From the NCBI GenBank assembly GCA_031178805.1, contig JAPSIJ010000147.1:1-6103 (forward strand): 6,103 nt of DNA, given 5' to 3'. The notes under the pieces were generated by a model. The model was not told the origin of the DNA. It did not search any database and saw only the letters and a list, made by a program, of their open reading frames with translations. Of the stretch, positions 1 to 5,523 are shown piece by piece. Every line of letters starts with the position of its first letter. Positions within the stretch are counted from its first letter, which is position 1. Origin of the DNA: Cellulomonas sp. GTDB lineage: Bacteria; Actinomycetota; Actinomycetes; Actinomycetales; Cellulomonadaceae. The position numbers were made by a program, and so were the translations under genes.

Positions 1-71
1 GCGGCGGCCAGCGCGGCGAACGCCCGGTCGACGCGGTCCACGGCGGCGGGGGCGGTGGTCGTGGCGGTCAT
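1..71 (-). CDS. N-terminus of an unidentified protein, cut by the window edge
   Basis: Only the first 23 codons are visible, read on the minus strand from an ATG at 71. They begin MTATTTAPAAVDRVDRAFAA, an Ala/Thr-rich start followed by what could be an amphipathic helix. The start is well supported: a GAGGAG Shine-Dalgarno (complement of 77-82) lies 5 nt upstream, and the ATG overlaps the regulator's TGA stop as ATGA, a typical translational-coupling arrangement. The gene is therefore very likely in one operon with the upstream GntR/FCD regulator and may be under its control. The fragment is too short to identify. GntR/FCD regulators often precede catabolic enzymes (amidases, hydrolases, dehydrogenases), so such a function is possible but cannot be supported here. 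Confidence 0.6.
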   Translation of the reverse strand, partial: MTATTTAPAAVDRVDRAFAALAA

Positions 72-838
72 CGCTGCTCCTCGCGGGCCATCATCAGGGT
101 CATCTCCAGGGCCGCGGCGGCACGCTGCATCACGACCTCGCGGGACGCGCCGACGTGGGCGCGCAGCGCCTCCAGCGCCTGCGGCAGCCGGTCGCGGACG
201 ACGAGCTCGGCGATGCCGATGTGCTCGGAGACGGTCGCCGCCATCCGGTCGTCGGTCAGGTAGTCGTACATCCGCACCGCGCGGATCCGGCGGTTGGTCT
301 GCGCCAGCGCCTGGGACAGCGCCGGGTTCCCCGACGCGTCCAGCAGCGTCGCGTGGAACCGCTCGTCCTGGCTGACGAACCCGGCGTCCGGGTCGGGCCG
401 GTCCTCGCGGAAGGCGTACCAGCGCTCCAGCTCGGCCTCCAGCAGCCGGCGGTCGTGCCGCACCGTCGGGTCCTCGAGCGCCCGGGTCAGGCCGCGCAGC
501 TCCAGGGTGATCCGCAGCTCGTACAGGTCCGTCAGCTCGTGGAAGCTCGGCACGTACAGGTGCAGGCCGCTGTCGCGCTTCACCACGATGCCGTCGGCCT
601 GCAGCCGGGCCAGCGCCTCGCGGACCGGCGTCCGGGACACGCCGAGCCGGTCGGCCAGGCGCTCCTCGGTCAGCCGCTCGAACGGGGAGACCCGGCCGCT
701 CATCAGCTCGTCGCGGAGCGTCAGGTACACGTGCTCGCGGCGGGAGGCCGCGGGTGCGACCGGTGCGGCCGGTGCGGTGGCCGCGTCCGGGCCGGCCGGC
801 GCCGGGGCGCCGGACCCGGGGACGAGGGGTGTGCTCAT
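68..838 (-). CDS. GntR-family transcriptional regulator with FCD (FadR C-terminal) ligand domain
   Basis: A 256-residue DNA-binding repressor or activator of the FadR subfamily. Residues 1-32 are a low-complexity Ala/Pro linker. Residues about 33-97 form the winged helix, with the recognition segment LTEERLADRLGVSRTPVREA at 56-75. Residues about 105-235 are the all-helical FCD domain that binds a small organic acid or similar effector. The FCD metal-site pattern is present: D158 and H162 (DERFH), H206 (SEHIG) and H228 (LRAHV). The reading frame stays open upstream to 1156, but I chose the ATG at 838 because the extra residues are proline/arginine-rich and unlike any domain, and would run through the operator-like palindrome at 840-851. 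No Shine-Dalgarno precedes this ATG, so translation may be leaderless. The gene overlaps its downstream neighbour by ATGA, suggesting it regulates its own operon. The effector and targets are unknown. Confidence 0.9.
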   Translation of the reverse strand: MSTPLVPGSGAPAPAGPDAATAPAAPVAPAASRREHVYLTLRDELMSGRVSPFERLTEERLADRLGVSRTPVREALARLQADGIVVKRDSGLHLYVPSFHELTDLYELRITLELRGLTRALEDPTVRHDRRLLEAELERWYAFREDRPDPDAGFVSQDERFHATLLDASGNPALSQALAQTNRRIRAVRMYDYLTDDRMAATVSEHIGIAELVVRDRLPQALEALRAHVGASREVVMQRAAAALEMTLMMAREEQR

Positions 839-839
839 G

Positions 840-851
840 TCTGTATACAGA
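840..851. promoter_or_regulatory. Probable FCD-GntR operator, 12-bp perfect palindrome TCTGTATACAGA
   Basis: TCTGTATACAGA is a perfect palindrome and contains the FadR-subfamily operator core t.GTa.tAC.a. It ends one base before the ATG of the GntR/FCD regulator. If that mRNA is leaderless, the palindrome covers about -2 to -13, exactly where the -10 element would be, so a bound repressor would block its own promoter. An AT-rich island in an otherwise very GC-rich region also fits a binding site. Autoregulation is inferred; the symmetry and core match are seen directly. Confidence 0.65.
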
Positions 852-953
852 ACCGGGTCCGTGTTTCCGCAGGCAGCCGGGTTGTGTTGCGATCCGGTGA
901 CATGTCCGGCGGGTCCCGGCAGCTGCTCACCGCGCCCGCGCGCGCGAGGCGGC

Positions 954-1012
954 GGGGGTCGCCGGGGTCGTCCCGGGGGTGGCCCCGGGGGCGCGCGGGG
1001 GTGGCGCAGGGG
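954..1012 (+). repeat. Phased G-run tract (possible G-quadruplex)
   Basis: Six runs of four or five G lie on the plus strand, at 954-958, 964-967, 975-979, 987-991, 997-1001 and 1009-1012, separated by 5 to 7 bases. Run starts are 10, 11, 12, 10 and 12 bp apart, close to one helical turn. This meets the usual G-quadruplex pattern. Interleaved C-runs (for example 983-986) could instead pair with the G-runs as hairpins. The tract lies in the non-coding region between the gntR and nrdH starts; no gene is credible here. Confidence 0.5.
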
Positions 1013-1046
1013 CCGTCCTCGGGCCCGTGCCGGGACGGCGGCGGGG

Positions 1047-1075
1047 GCGACACGCCGACGCGTCGCGACACGCCG
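1047..1075 (+). repeat. 11-bp direct repeat flanking a palindrome
   Basis: GCGACACGCCG occurs at 1047-1057 and again at 1065-1075, an 18-bp period. Between and overlapping the two copies is the perfect palindrome CGACGCGTCG at 1056-1065. A paired recognition site for a DNA-binding protein is one explanation. The GC-rich composition makes chance similarity more likely than usual. Confidence 0.35.
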
Positions 1076-1134
1076 GGGCGGTGTGGGCTCCGGCACGTGG
1101 GCCACCGGCGGCCGGCGTGCGGCGGGTGAACCCG

Positions 1135-1302
1135 TCGTCCACATGTGCACCCACATGTGGGCGGATCTGGGGACGCCTGTGGATGAACGCGCAGGCCGTG
1201 CGGCCCGTCAGCACGCGGCCCGCGGGCGGGTGTGTGTCAGTGGTCGGGCCTAGCCTGTGGATGAGATCGGACAGCCCCGCGTCGTGCACAGCCTGTGGAG
1301 AA
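1135..1302. promoter_or_regulatory. Cluster of four near-consensus DnaA boxes upstream of nrdH
   Basis: Four 9-mers differ by one base from a known DnaA box. TCGTCCACA at 1135-1143 is one off TTGTCCACA. TGTGGATGA at 1178-1186 and 1256-1264, and TGTGGAGAA at 1294-1302, are each one off TGTGGATAA, the complement of TTATCCACA. The last three share the longer core GCCTGTGGA and the same orientation, so they are also a dispersed direct repeat. The last box ends 13 bp before the first NrdR box. In E. coli, DnaA binds upstream of nrdAB and modulates it, which gives a precedent. No perfect box is present, and DnaA binding here is inference. Confidence 0.45.
1139..1161. promoter_or_regulatory. Double CACATGTG palindrome, candidate operator for an unknown factor
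   Basis: Two palindromes sit side by side: CACATGTG at 1140-1147 and CCCACATGTGGG at 1150-1161, with centres 12 bp apart. CCACATGTG repeats directly at 1139 and 1151, and the same bases also form a 9-4-9 inverted repeat (1139-1147 with 1152-1160). It lies about 175 bp upstream of the NrdR boxes, beside the first DnaA-like box. The nested symmetry is hard to explain by composition alone. The binding protein is unknown, and the site could serve either divergent gene. Confidence 0.45.
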
Positions 1303-1315
1303 CGACACGGGTGTA

Positions 1316-1331
1316 ACACCAGCCCTAGTGG
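1316..1331. promoter_or_regulatory. NrdR box 1 (distal)
   Basis: ACACCAGCCCTAGTGG matches the NrdR consensus acaCwAtATaTwGtgt at most outer positions (ACAC.A on the left, TAGTG on the right) and is weaker in the centre. Its reverse complement, CCACTAGGGCTGGTGT, matches box 2 at 12 of 16 positions. It begins exactly 32 bp, about three helical turns, before box 2, the spacing typical of tandem NrdR sites. NrdR is a zinc-finger/ATP-cone repressor that binds such pairs when dATP-loaded. Confidence 0.8.
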
Positions 1332-1335
1332 TCTC

Positions 1336-1363
1336 TTGCCGGGCGCACCACTAGGTGTAGTGT
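1336..1363 (+). promoter_or_regulatory. Predicted promoter of the nrdHIEF operon
   Basis: The -35 candidate TTGCCG (1336-1341) and the -10 candidate TAGTGT (1358-1363, fitting actinobacterial TANNNT) are 16 bp apart. The -35 lies in the 16-bp gap between the NrdR boxes and the -10 lies inside box 2, which is the expected geometry for a repressed promoter. Transcription would start near 1370, giving a leader of about 134 nt before nrdH. Confidence 0.7.
1348..1363. promoter_or_regulatory. NrdR box 2 (proximal, overlaps the -10)
   Basis: CCACTAGGTGTAGTGT is a strong NrdR box: it agrees with acaCwAtATaTwGtgt at 12 or 13 of 16 positions, including C4, A6, T9, T11, G13 and the GTGT end. The candidate -10 hexamer TAGTGT (1358-1363) is its right end, so NrdR binding should exclude RNA polymerase. 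Boxes 1 and 2 also contain a perfect 9-bp inverted repeat, CCTAGTGGT (1324-1332) with ACCACTAGG (1347-1355). Confidence 0.87.
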
Positions 1364-1369
1364 CGTGGC

Positions 1370-1503
1370 ACGCCGCTCGACGTGGGGTCCGCAGTACCGG
1401 ACGACCCGCCCGCAGCGGCCCGAGAACAGCACCACCAGCAGACTCAGCAGTGCGGGGCGGGCGCGGGGGCGCACGTACCAGCCAGGCCTTCAGGGAGACA
1501 CCG
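1370..1503 (+). other. Predicted nrdH 5' leader, no gene seen
   Basis: If the start site near 1370 is right, this stretch is untranslated. It holds a small stem-loop (GTCCG at 1387-1391 with CGGAC at 1398-1402). A possible long-range pairing also exists between 1405-1414 (CCCGCCCGCA) and 1451-1461 (TGCGGGGCGGG, one bulged G). It ends in the nrdH Shine-Dalgarno AGGGAG at 1492-1497. I see no B12-riboswitch core or other recognised riboswitch motif. Confidence 0.4.
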
Positions 1504-1749
1504 ATGACCATCACCGTCTACAGCAAGCCCTCGTGCGTCCAGTGCAACGCGACCTACCGCGCCCTGGACAAGGCGGGCCTGCAGTACGAGGTGGTCGACA
1601 TCACCGAGGACGCCGACGCGCGTGACTACGTGATGTCCCTCGGCCACCTGCAGGCCCCGGTCGTGGTGGCCGACGGCCAGCACTGGTCCGGCTACCGCCC
1701 CGACCAGATCAAGGCGATCGCCGACCGCGCCGCGGTCACCGTCGCCTGA
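1504..1749 (+). CDS. nrdH: Glutaredoxin-like redoxin NrdH
   Basis: An 81-residue cytosolic thioredoxin-fold protein that donates electrons to the class Ib ribonucleotide reductase NrdEF. It is glutaredoxin-like in sequence but is normally reduced by thioredoxin reductase. The active site is C11-V-Q-C14, the CxQC form common in NrdH, preceded by the first beta strand (ITVYSKPS). The conserved C-terminal WSGYRPDQI motif follows V-V-V-A-D-G. Length is normal for the family. The ATG at 1504 is chosen because AGGGAG lies 6 nt upstream and the N-terminus starts directly with the beta strand; the frame stays open further upstream, but that part has no homology-like features. It is the first gene of nrdHIEF, 85 bp before nrdI, downstream of a predicted NrdR-controlled promoter. 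Confidence 0.96.
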   Translation: MTITVYSKPSCVQCNATYRALDKAGLQYEVVDITEDADARDYVMSLGHLQAPVVVADGQHWSGYRPDQIKAIADRAAVTVA

Positions 1750-1760
1750 CGCGGCCGAGC

Positions 1761-1795
1761 ACCGCCCGGGCGACCGGGCGGTCCGGTCGCACCGG
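1761..1795 (+). promoter_or_regulatory. Stem-loops in the nrdH-nrdI gap
   Basis: ACCGCCCGG (1761-1769) pairs perfectly with CCGGGCGGT (1774-1782) around a GCGA loop, a GNRA tetraloop. A smaller stem follows, CCGGT (1783-1787) with ACCGG (1791-1795). There is no T-run, so full termination is unlikely. The elements may stabilise the nrdH message or mark an RNA processing point. nrdI's purine-rich ribosome site begins about 22 nt later. Confidence 0.5.
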
Positions 1796-1834
1796 TCCAC
1801 GATCCGACCGCCGGCGAGGGGGAGAGGGCGAGCG

Positions 1835-2251
1835 ATGAGCTCCCTGGTCTACTTCTCCAGCGTCTCGGAGAACACGCGCCGCTTCGTCGACAAGCTCGAC
1901 ATCGACGCGACGCGCATCCCGCTCCGTCCCACGGAGCCGTTCCTCCACGTCCAGGACCCCTACGTGCTGGTGGTCCCGACGTACGGCGGCGGCAACGAGG
2001 GCGGGGCGGTCCCGCGCCAGGTCGTCAGGTTCCTGAACGACCCGGCCAACCGTTCCCTGATCCGCGGCGTCATCGCGGCGGGGAACACCAACTTCGGCGC
2101 TGCCTACTGCATCGCCGGGGACATCATCGCGGCGAAGTGCCAGGTCCCGTACCTGTATGCCTTCGAGCTCATGGGAACGACCGAGGACGTCAGGCGCGTC
2201 CGAGAGGGATGGGGACGGTTTTGGCAGCGACACTCACAGATGCCGGCGTGA
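1835..2251 (+). CDS. nrdI: Flavodoxin-like ribonucleotide reductase activator NrdI
   Basis: A 138-residue FMN-binding protein that supplies the oxidant used to build the dimanganese-tyrosyl radical cofactor in NrdF. The N-terminal phosphate-binding loop is visible as YFSSVSENT (residues 6-14). The flavin-contact segments PTYGGG (48-53) and GNTNFGAAYCIAGD (83-96) follow in the expected order, then FELMGT at 110-115. Length fits the usual 130-160 residues. The ATG is preceded by a long purine tract (GAGGGGGAGAGGG, 1816-1828), which gives a strong ribosome site 6 nt away. The gene lies between nrdH and nrdE, and its last codons overlap the predicted nrdE start, so the two are probably translationally coupled. 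The 3' end (about 2217-2245) uses several A/T-ending codons, unusual for this window, perhaps to keep the nrdE initiation region unstructured. Confidence 0.96.
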   Translation: MSSLVYFSSVSENTRRFVDKLDIDATRIPLRPTEPFLHVQDPYVLVVPTYGGGNEGGAVPRQVVRFLNDPANRSLIRGVIAAGNTNFGAAYCIAGDIIAAKCQVPYLYAFELMGTTEDVRRVREGWGRFWQRHSQMPA

Positions 2252-4392
2252 CGGACGCGACCGAGGTCATCACCATCACGCCCGAGATGGACTACCACTC
2301 GCTCAACGCGATGCTGAACCTCTACGGCGCGAACGGCGAGATCCAGTTCGACAAGGACCGGGAGGCGGCGCGGCAGTACTTCCTGCAGCACGTCAACCAG
2401 AACACGGTCTTCTTCCACGACCTGGGCGAGAAGCTCGACTACCTCGTCGAGCACAAGTACTACGAGCCCGAGGTCCTCGCGCAGTACGACCGCGAGTTCA
2501 TCAAGCGGCTCTTCCAGCACGCGTACTCGAAGAAGTTCCGGTTCCAGACCTTCCTCGGCGCCTTCAAGTACTACACCTCGTACACGCTGAAGACGTTCGA
2601 CGGCAAGCGCTACCTGGAGCGCTTCGAGGACCGCGTCGCCATGGTCGCGCTCGCGCTCGCCGAGGGCGACGAGACCTTCGCGCTGCAGCTCGTCGACGAG
2701 ATCATCTCCGGCCGCTTCCAGCCGGCGACCCCGACGTTCCTCAACCTCGGCAAGGCGCAGCGCGGCGAGCCCGTGTCCTGCTTCCTGCTGCGCATCGAGG
2801 ACAACATGGAGTCGATCGCCCGCGGCATCAACTCCGCCCTGCAGCTGTCCAAGCGCGGCGGCGGCGTCGCCCTCCTGCTCAGCAACATCCGCGAGCACGG
2901 CGCGCCGATCAAGCACATCGAGAACCAGAGCTCCGGCGTCATCCCCGTGATGAAGCTGCTCGAGGACTCGTTCTCCTACGCCAACCAGCTCGGTGCCCGC
3001 CAGGGCGCGGGTGCGGTCTACCTGCACGCGCACCACCCGGACATCATGCGGTTCCTCGACACCAAGCGGGAGAACGCGGACGAGAAGATCCGCATCAAGA
3101 CCCTCTCGCTGGGTGTCGTCATCCCGGACATCACGTTCGAGCTCGCGAAGAACAACGAGGACATGTACCTGTTCTCGCCGTACGACGTCGAGCGCGTCTA
3201 CGGCAAGCCGTTCGCCGACGTGAACGTCACCGAGAAGTACCGCGAGATGGTCGACAACGGCCAGATCCGCAAGCAGAAGATCAAGGCCCGCGACTTCTTC
3301 CAGACGCTGGCCGAGCTGCAGTTCGAGTCCGGCTACCCGTACATCCTGTTCGAGGACACGGCCAACAAGGCCAACCCGATCAAGGGCAAGATCACGCACT
3401 CGAACCTGTGCTCGGAGATCCTGCAGGTCTCGACGCCGTCGACCTTCAACGAGGACCTGTCCTACGCCGAGGTCGGCCGCGACATCTCCTGCAACCTCGG
3501 TTCGATGAACATCGCGCTGGCGATGGACTCGCCGGACTTCGGCCGCTCGGTCGAGACCGCGATCCGCGCCCTGACCGCGGTGTCCGACCAGACGGACATC
3601 GAGTCGGTGCCGTCGGTGAAGAAGGCGAACCGCGGCGGCCACGCCATCGGCCTCGGGCAGATGAACCTGCACGGGTACCTGGCGCGCGAGCGGATCTTCT
3701 ACGGGTCCGAGGAGGGCCTGGACTTCACGAACATGTACTTCTACACGGTGGCGTACCACGCCATCCGTGCGTCCAACCTGCTCGCGCAGGAGCGGGGCCA
3801 GGCGTTCCTGGGCTTCGAGGACTCGAAGTACGCGTCCGGGGAGTACTTCGAGAAGTACGTCTCGCAGACGTGGGAGCCGAAGACCGCCCGGGTGCGCGAG
3901 CTGTTCGCCACCTCCGGCGTGCACATCCCCACGCAGGACGACTGGCGGGCGCTGGCGGAGTCGGTGCGCGTGCACGGCCTCTACAACCAGAACCTGCAGG
4001 CCGTGCCGCCGACGGGCTCGATCTCGTACATCAACAACTCGACGTCGTCGATCCACCCGATCGCGTCGAAGATCGAGATCCGCAAGGAGGGCAAGCTCGG
4101 CCGGGTGTACTACCCCGCGCCGTTCATGACCAACGACAACCTGGACTACTACCAGGACGCGTACGAGATCGGCTACGAGAAGATCATCGACACGTACGCC
4201 GAGGCCACGCAGCACGTGGACCAGGGCCTGTCGCTGACGCTGTTCTTCAAGGACACCGCCACCACGCGCGACATCAACAAGGCGCAGATCTACGCCTGGC
4301 GCAAGGGCATCAAGACGATCTACTACATCCGCCTGCGGCAGATGGCGCTCGAGGGCACCGAGGTCGAGGGCTGCGTCTCCTGCATGCTCTGA
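2209..4392 (+). CDS. nrdE: Class Ib ribonucleoside-diphosphate reductase, catalytic alpha subunit NrdE
   Basis: Reduces ribonucleoside diphosphates to dNDPs using a thiyl radical passed from NrdF. Numbered from the ATG at 2209 (727 residues), the active-site cysteine pair is C191 (PVSCFL) and C428 (DISCNLGS). The radical cysteine is C401 in HSNLCSEI, with N399 and E403 beside it. Y705-Y706 form the radical-transfer pair (KTIYYIRLR), and C722/C725 (CVSCML) are the C-terminal shuttle reduced by NrdH. The substrate phosphate loop is PTGSISYINNSTSSI from 601. No N-terminal ATP-cone is present: the R1 N-domain starts near MDYHSLNAMLNLYG, as expected for class Ib. The start is uncertain: ATG 2209 overlaps nrdI by 43 bp with AGAGGG touching it; TTG 2221 (723 aa) and GTG 2248 (714 aa, GTGA overlap with the nrdI stop) are alternatives. 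Function is secure. Confidence 0.97.
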   Translation: MGTVLAATLTDAGVTDATEVITITPEMDYHSLNAMLNLYGANGEIQFDKDREAARQYFLQHVNQNTVFFHDLGEKLDYLVEHKYYEPEVLAQYDREFIKRLFQHAYSKKFRFQTFLGAFKYYTSYTLKTFDGKRYLERFEDRVAMVALALAEGDETFALQLVDEIISGRFQPATPTFLNLGKAQRGEPVSCFLLRIEDNMESIARGINSALQLSKRGGGVALLLSNIREHGAPIKHIENQSSGVIPVMKLLEDSFSYANQLGARQGAGAVYLHAHHPDIMRFLDTKRENADEKIRIKTLSLGVVIPDITFELAKNNEDMYLFSPYDVERVYGKPFADVNVTEKYREMVDNGQIRKQKIKARDFFQTLAELQFESGYPYILFEDTANKANPIKGKITHSNLCSEILQVSTPSTFNEDLSYAEVGRDISCNLGSMNIALAMDSPDFGRSVETAIRALTAVSDQTDIESVPSVKKANRGGHAIGLGQMNLHGYLARERIFYGSEEGLDFTNMYFYTVAYHAIRASNLLAQERGQAFLGFEDSKYASGEYFEKYVSQTWEPKTARVRELFATSGVHIPTQDDWRALAESVRVHGLYNQNLQAVPPTGSISYINNSTSSIHPIASKIEIRKEGKLGRVYYPAPFMTNDNLDYYQDAYEIGYEKIIDTYAEATQHVDQGLSLTLFFKDTATTRDINKAQIYAWRKGIKTIYYIRLRQMALEGTEVEGCVSCML

Positions 4393-4402
4393 CGTGAGCG
4401 GC

Positions 4403-4445
4403 GCCGGCCGGGCCCGAGGGCCCGGCTGGCGTCCCTCCGTGAGGG
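4403..4445 (+). terminator. GC-rich stem-loops between nrdE and nrdF (possible attenuator or processing site)
   Basis: A 12-bp stem, 4403-4414 with 4419-4430, has one G-U pair and a CGAG loop. It is followed by CCCTC (4433-4437) pairing with GAGGG (4441-4445). No T-run follows. The 134-bp gap between nrdE and nrdF is large for this operon. The structure could be a partial terminator, an mRNA 3'-end stabiliser, or a processing site that lets NrdE and NrdF levels differ. I see no convincing separate promoter for nrdF. Confidence 0.45.
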
Positions 4446-4526
4446 TGCAGGATGGTCAGCAGGACCCGCGGGCACGGCCCGCACCCGCCGCGGCGCACGC
4501 GGCACCGGACACGACATGGAGCAGTG

Positions 4527-5501
4527 ATGGCCGAGAAGCTGAAGTTGGTCGACCGCGTGCAGGCGATCAACTGGAACCGCGTCGAGGACGAGAAGGACGT
4601 CGAGGTCTGGGACCGGCTCGTCGGGAACTTCTGGCTCCCCGAGAAGGTCCCGGTGTCGAACGACATCCAGTCCTGGGCGACGCTCACCGAGGCCGAGAAG
4701 CAGATGACCAGCCGGGTGTTCACCGGCCTGACGCTGCTCGACACCATCCAGGGCACCGTCGGCGCCGTGTCGCTGATCCCCGACGCGATCACGCCGCACG
4801 AGGAGGCGGTGTACACCAACATCGCGTTCATGGAGTCGGTGCACGCCAAGAGCTACTCCTCGATCTTCTCGACGCTGGTCTCCACCCGCGAGATCGACGA
4901 GGCGTTCCGCTGGTCGGAGGAGAACCCGAACCTGCAGCGCAAGGCCGAGATCGTCCTCGACTACTACCGGGGCGACGAGCCGCTCAAGCGCAAGGTCGCC
5001 TCGACCATGCTCGAGTCGTTCCTGTTCTACTCCGGCTTCTACGCGCCGATGTACTGGTCCTCGCGGGCCAAGCTCACCAACACGGCCGACCTCATCCGCC
5101 TGATCATCCGCGACGAGGCTGTGCACGGGTACTACATCGGCTACAAGTTCCAGAAGGGCCTCGAGAAGCTCACCGAGCCCGAGCGCCAGGAGCTGAAGGA
5201 CTACACCTTCGAGCTGCTCTTCGAGCTCTACGACAACGAGGTGGAGTACACCCAGGACCTGTACGACCCCCTGGGCCTCACCGAGGACGTCAAGAAGTTC
5301 CTCCGGTACAACGCCAACAAGGCCCTGATGAACCTGGGCTACGAGGCGCTGTTCCCGCGGGACGAGACCGACGTCAACCCGGCGATCCTCGCCGCGCTGT
5401 CGCCGAACGCCGACGAGAACCACGACTTCTTCTCCGGCTCCGGCTCCTCGTACGTCATCGGCAAGGCCGTGAACACCGAGGACGAGGACTGGGACTTCTG
5501 A
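4527..5501 (+). CDS. nrdF: Class Ib ribonucleotide reductase, radical-generating beta subunit NrdF
   Basis: A 324-residue ferritin-like protein that holds the dimetal centre (Mn2 in vivo, or Fe2) and the stable tyrosyl radical used to start catalysis in NrdE. All six metal ligands are visible: D72 (LTLLDTIQ), E103 and H106 (FMESVHAKSY), E163 (MLESFLFYSGFY), and E197 and H200 (RDEAVHGYY). The radical tyrosine is Y110 in HAKSYSSIF. The acidic aromatic tail, ending EDEDWDF, is the usual docking peptide for NrdE. Length is typical. The ATG at 4527 has GGAG 5 nt upstream; an in-frame GTG immediately before it (4524) is possible but worse spaced. It is the last gene of nrdHIEF, followed by a strong terminator hairpin. 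Confidence 0.97.
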   Translation: MAEKLKLVDRVQAINWNRVEDEKDVEVWDRLVGNFWLPEKVPVSNDIQSWATLTEAEKQMTSRVFTGLTLLDTIQGTVGAVSLIPDAITPHEEAVYTNIAFMESVHAKSYSSIFSTLVSTREIDEAFRWSEENPNLQRKAEIVLDYYRGDEPLKRKVASTMLESFLFYSGFYAPMYWSSRAKLTNTADLIRLIIRDEAVHGYYIGYKFQKGLEKLTEPERQELKDYTFELLFELYDNEVEYTQDLYDPLGLTEDVKKFLRYNANKALMNLGYEALFPRDETDVNPAILAALSPNADENHDFFSGSGSSYVIGKAVNTEDEDWDF

Positions 5502-5523
5502 GTCACCCCTCCGCCTGACGCAC

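Noticed and set aside
839..1156. N-terminal extension of the GntR regulator by 106 residues
   Set aside because: The added part is Arg/Pro low complexity, crosses the operator-like palindrome and the G-run tract, and is not typical of the family.
979..1503. N-terminal extension of NrdH
   Set aside because: It would place the NrdR boxes and promoter inside the gene; NrdH proteins are about 75-85 residues and the ATG at 1504 has a good ribosome site.
1370..1503. Riboswitch (for example B12) in the nrdH leader
   Set aside because: No B12-box or other recognised aptamer core is visible, and only weak pairings are found.
1365..1625. GTG-initiated 86-codon frame that could be a leader peptide
   Set aside because: Its start lies before the predicted transcription start, it has no ribosome site, and it runs deep into nrdH out of frame.
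2104..4215. Long 703-codon open frame on the minus strand opposite nrdE
   Set aside because: It is antisense to an unmistakable NrdE. Its Val/Leu/Arg/Asp-rich product shows no domain and is the usual artefact of very high GC3.
4323..5423. 366-codon open frame on the minus strand opposite nrdF
   Set aside because: Same artefact: the translation is Val/Leu/Arg/Asp-rich without motifs, while the plus strand has every NrdF ligand.
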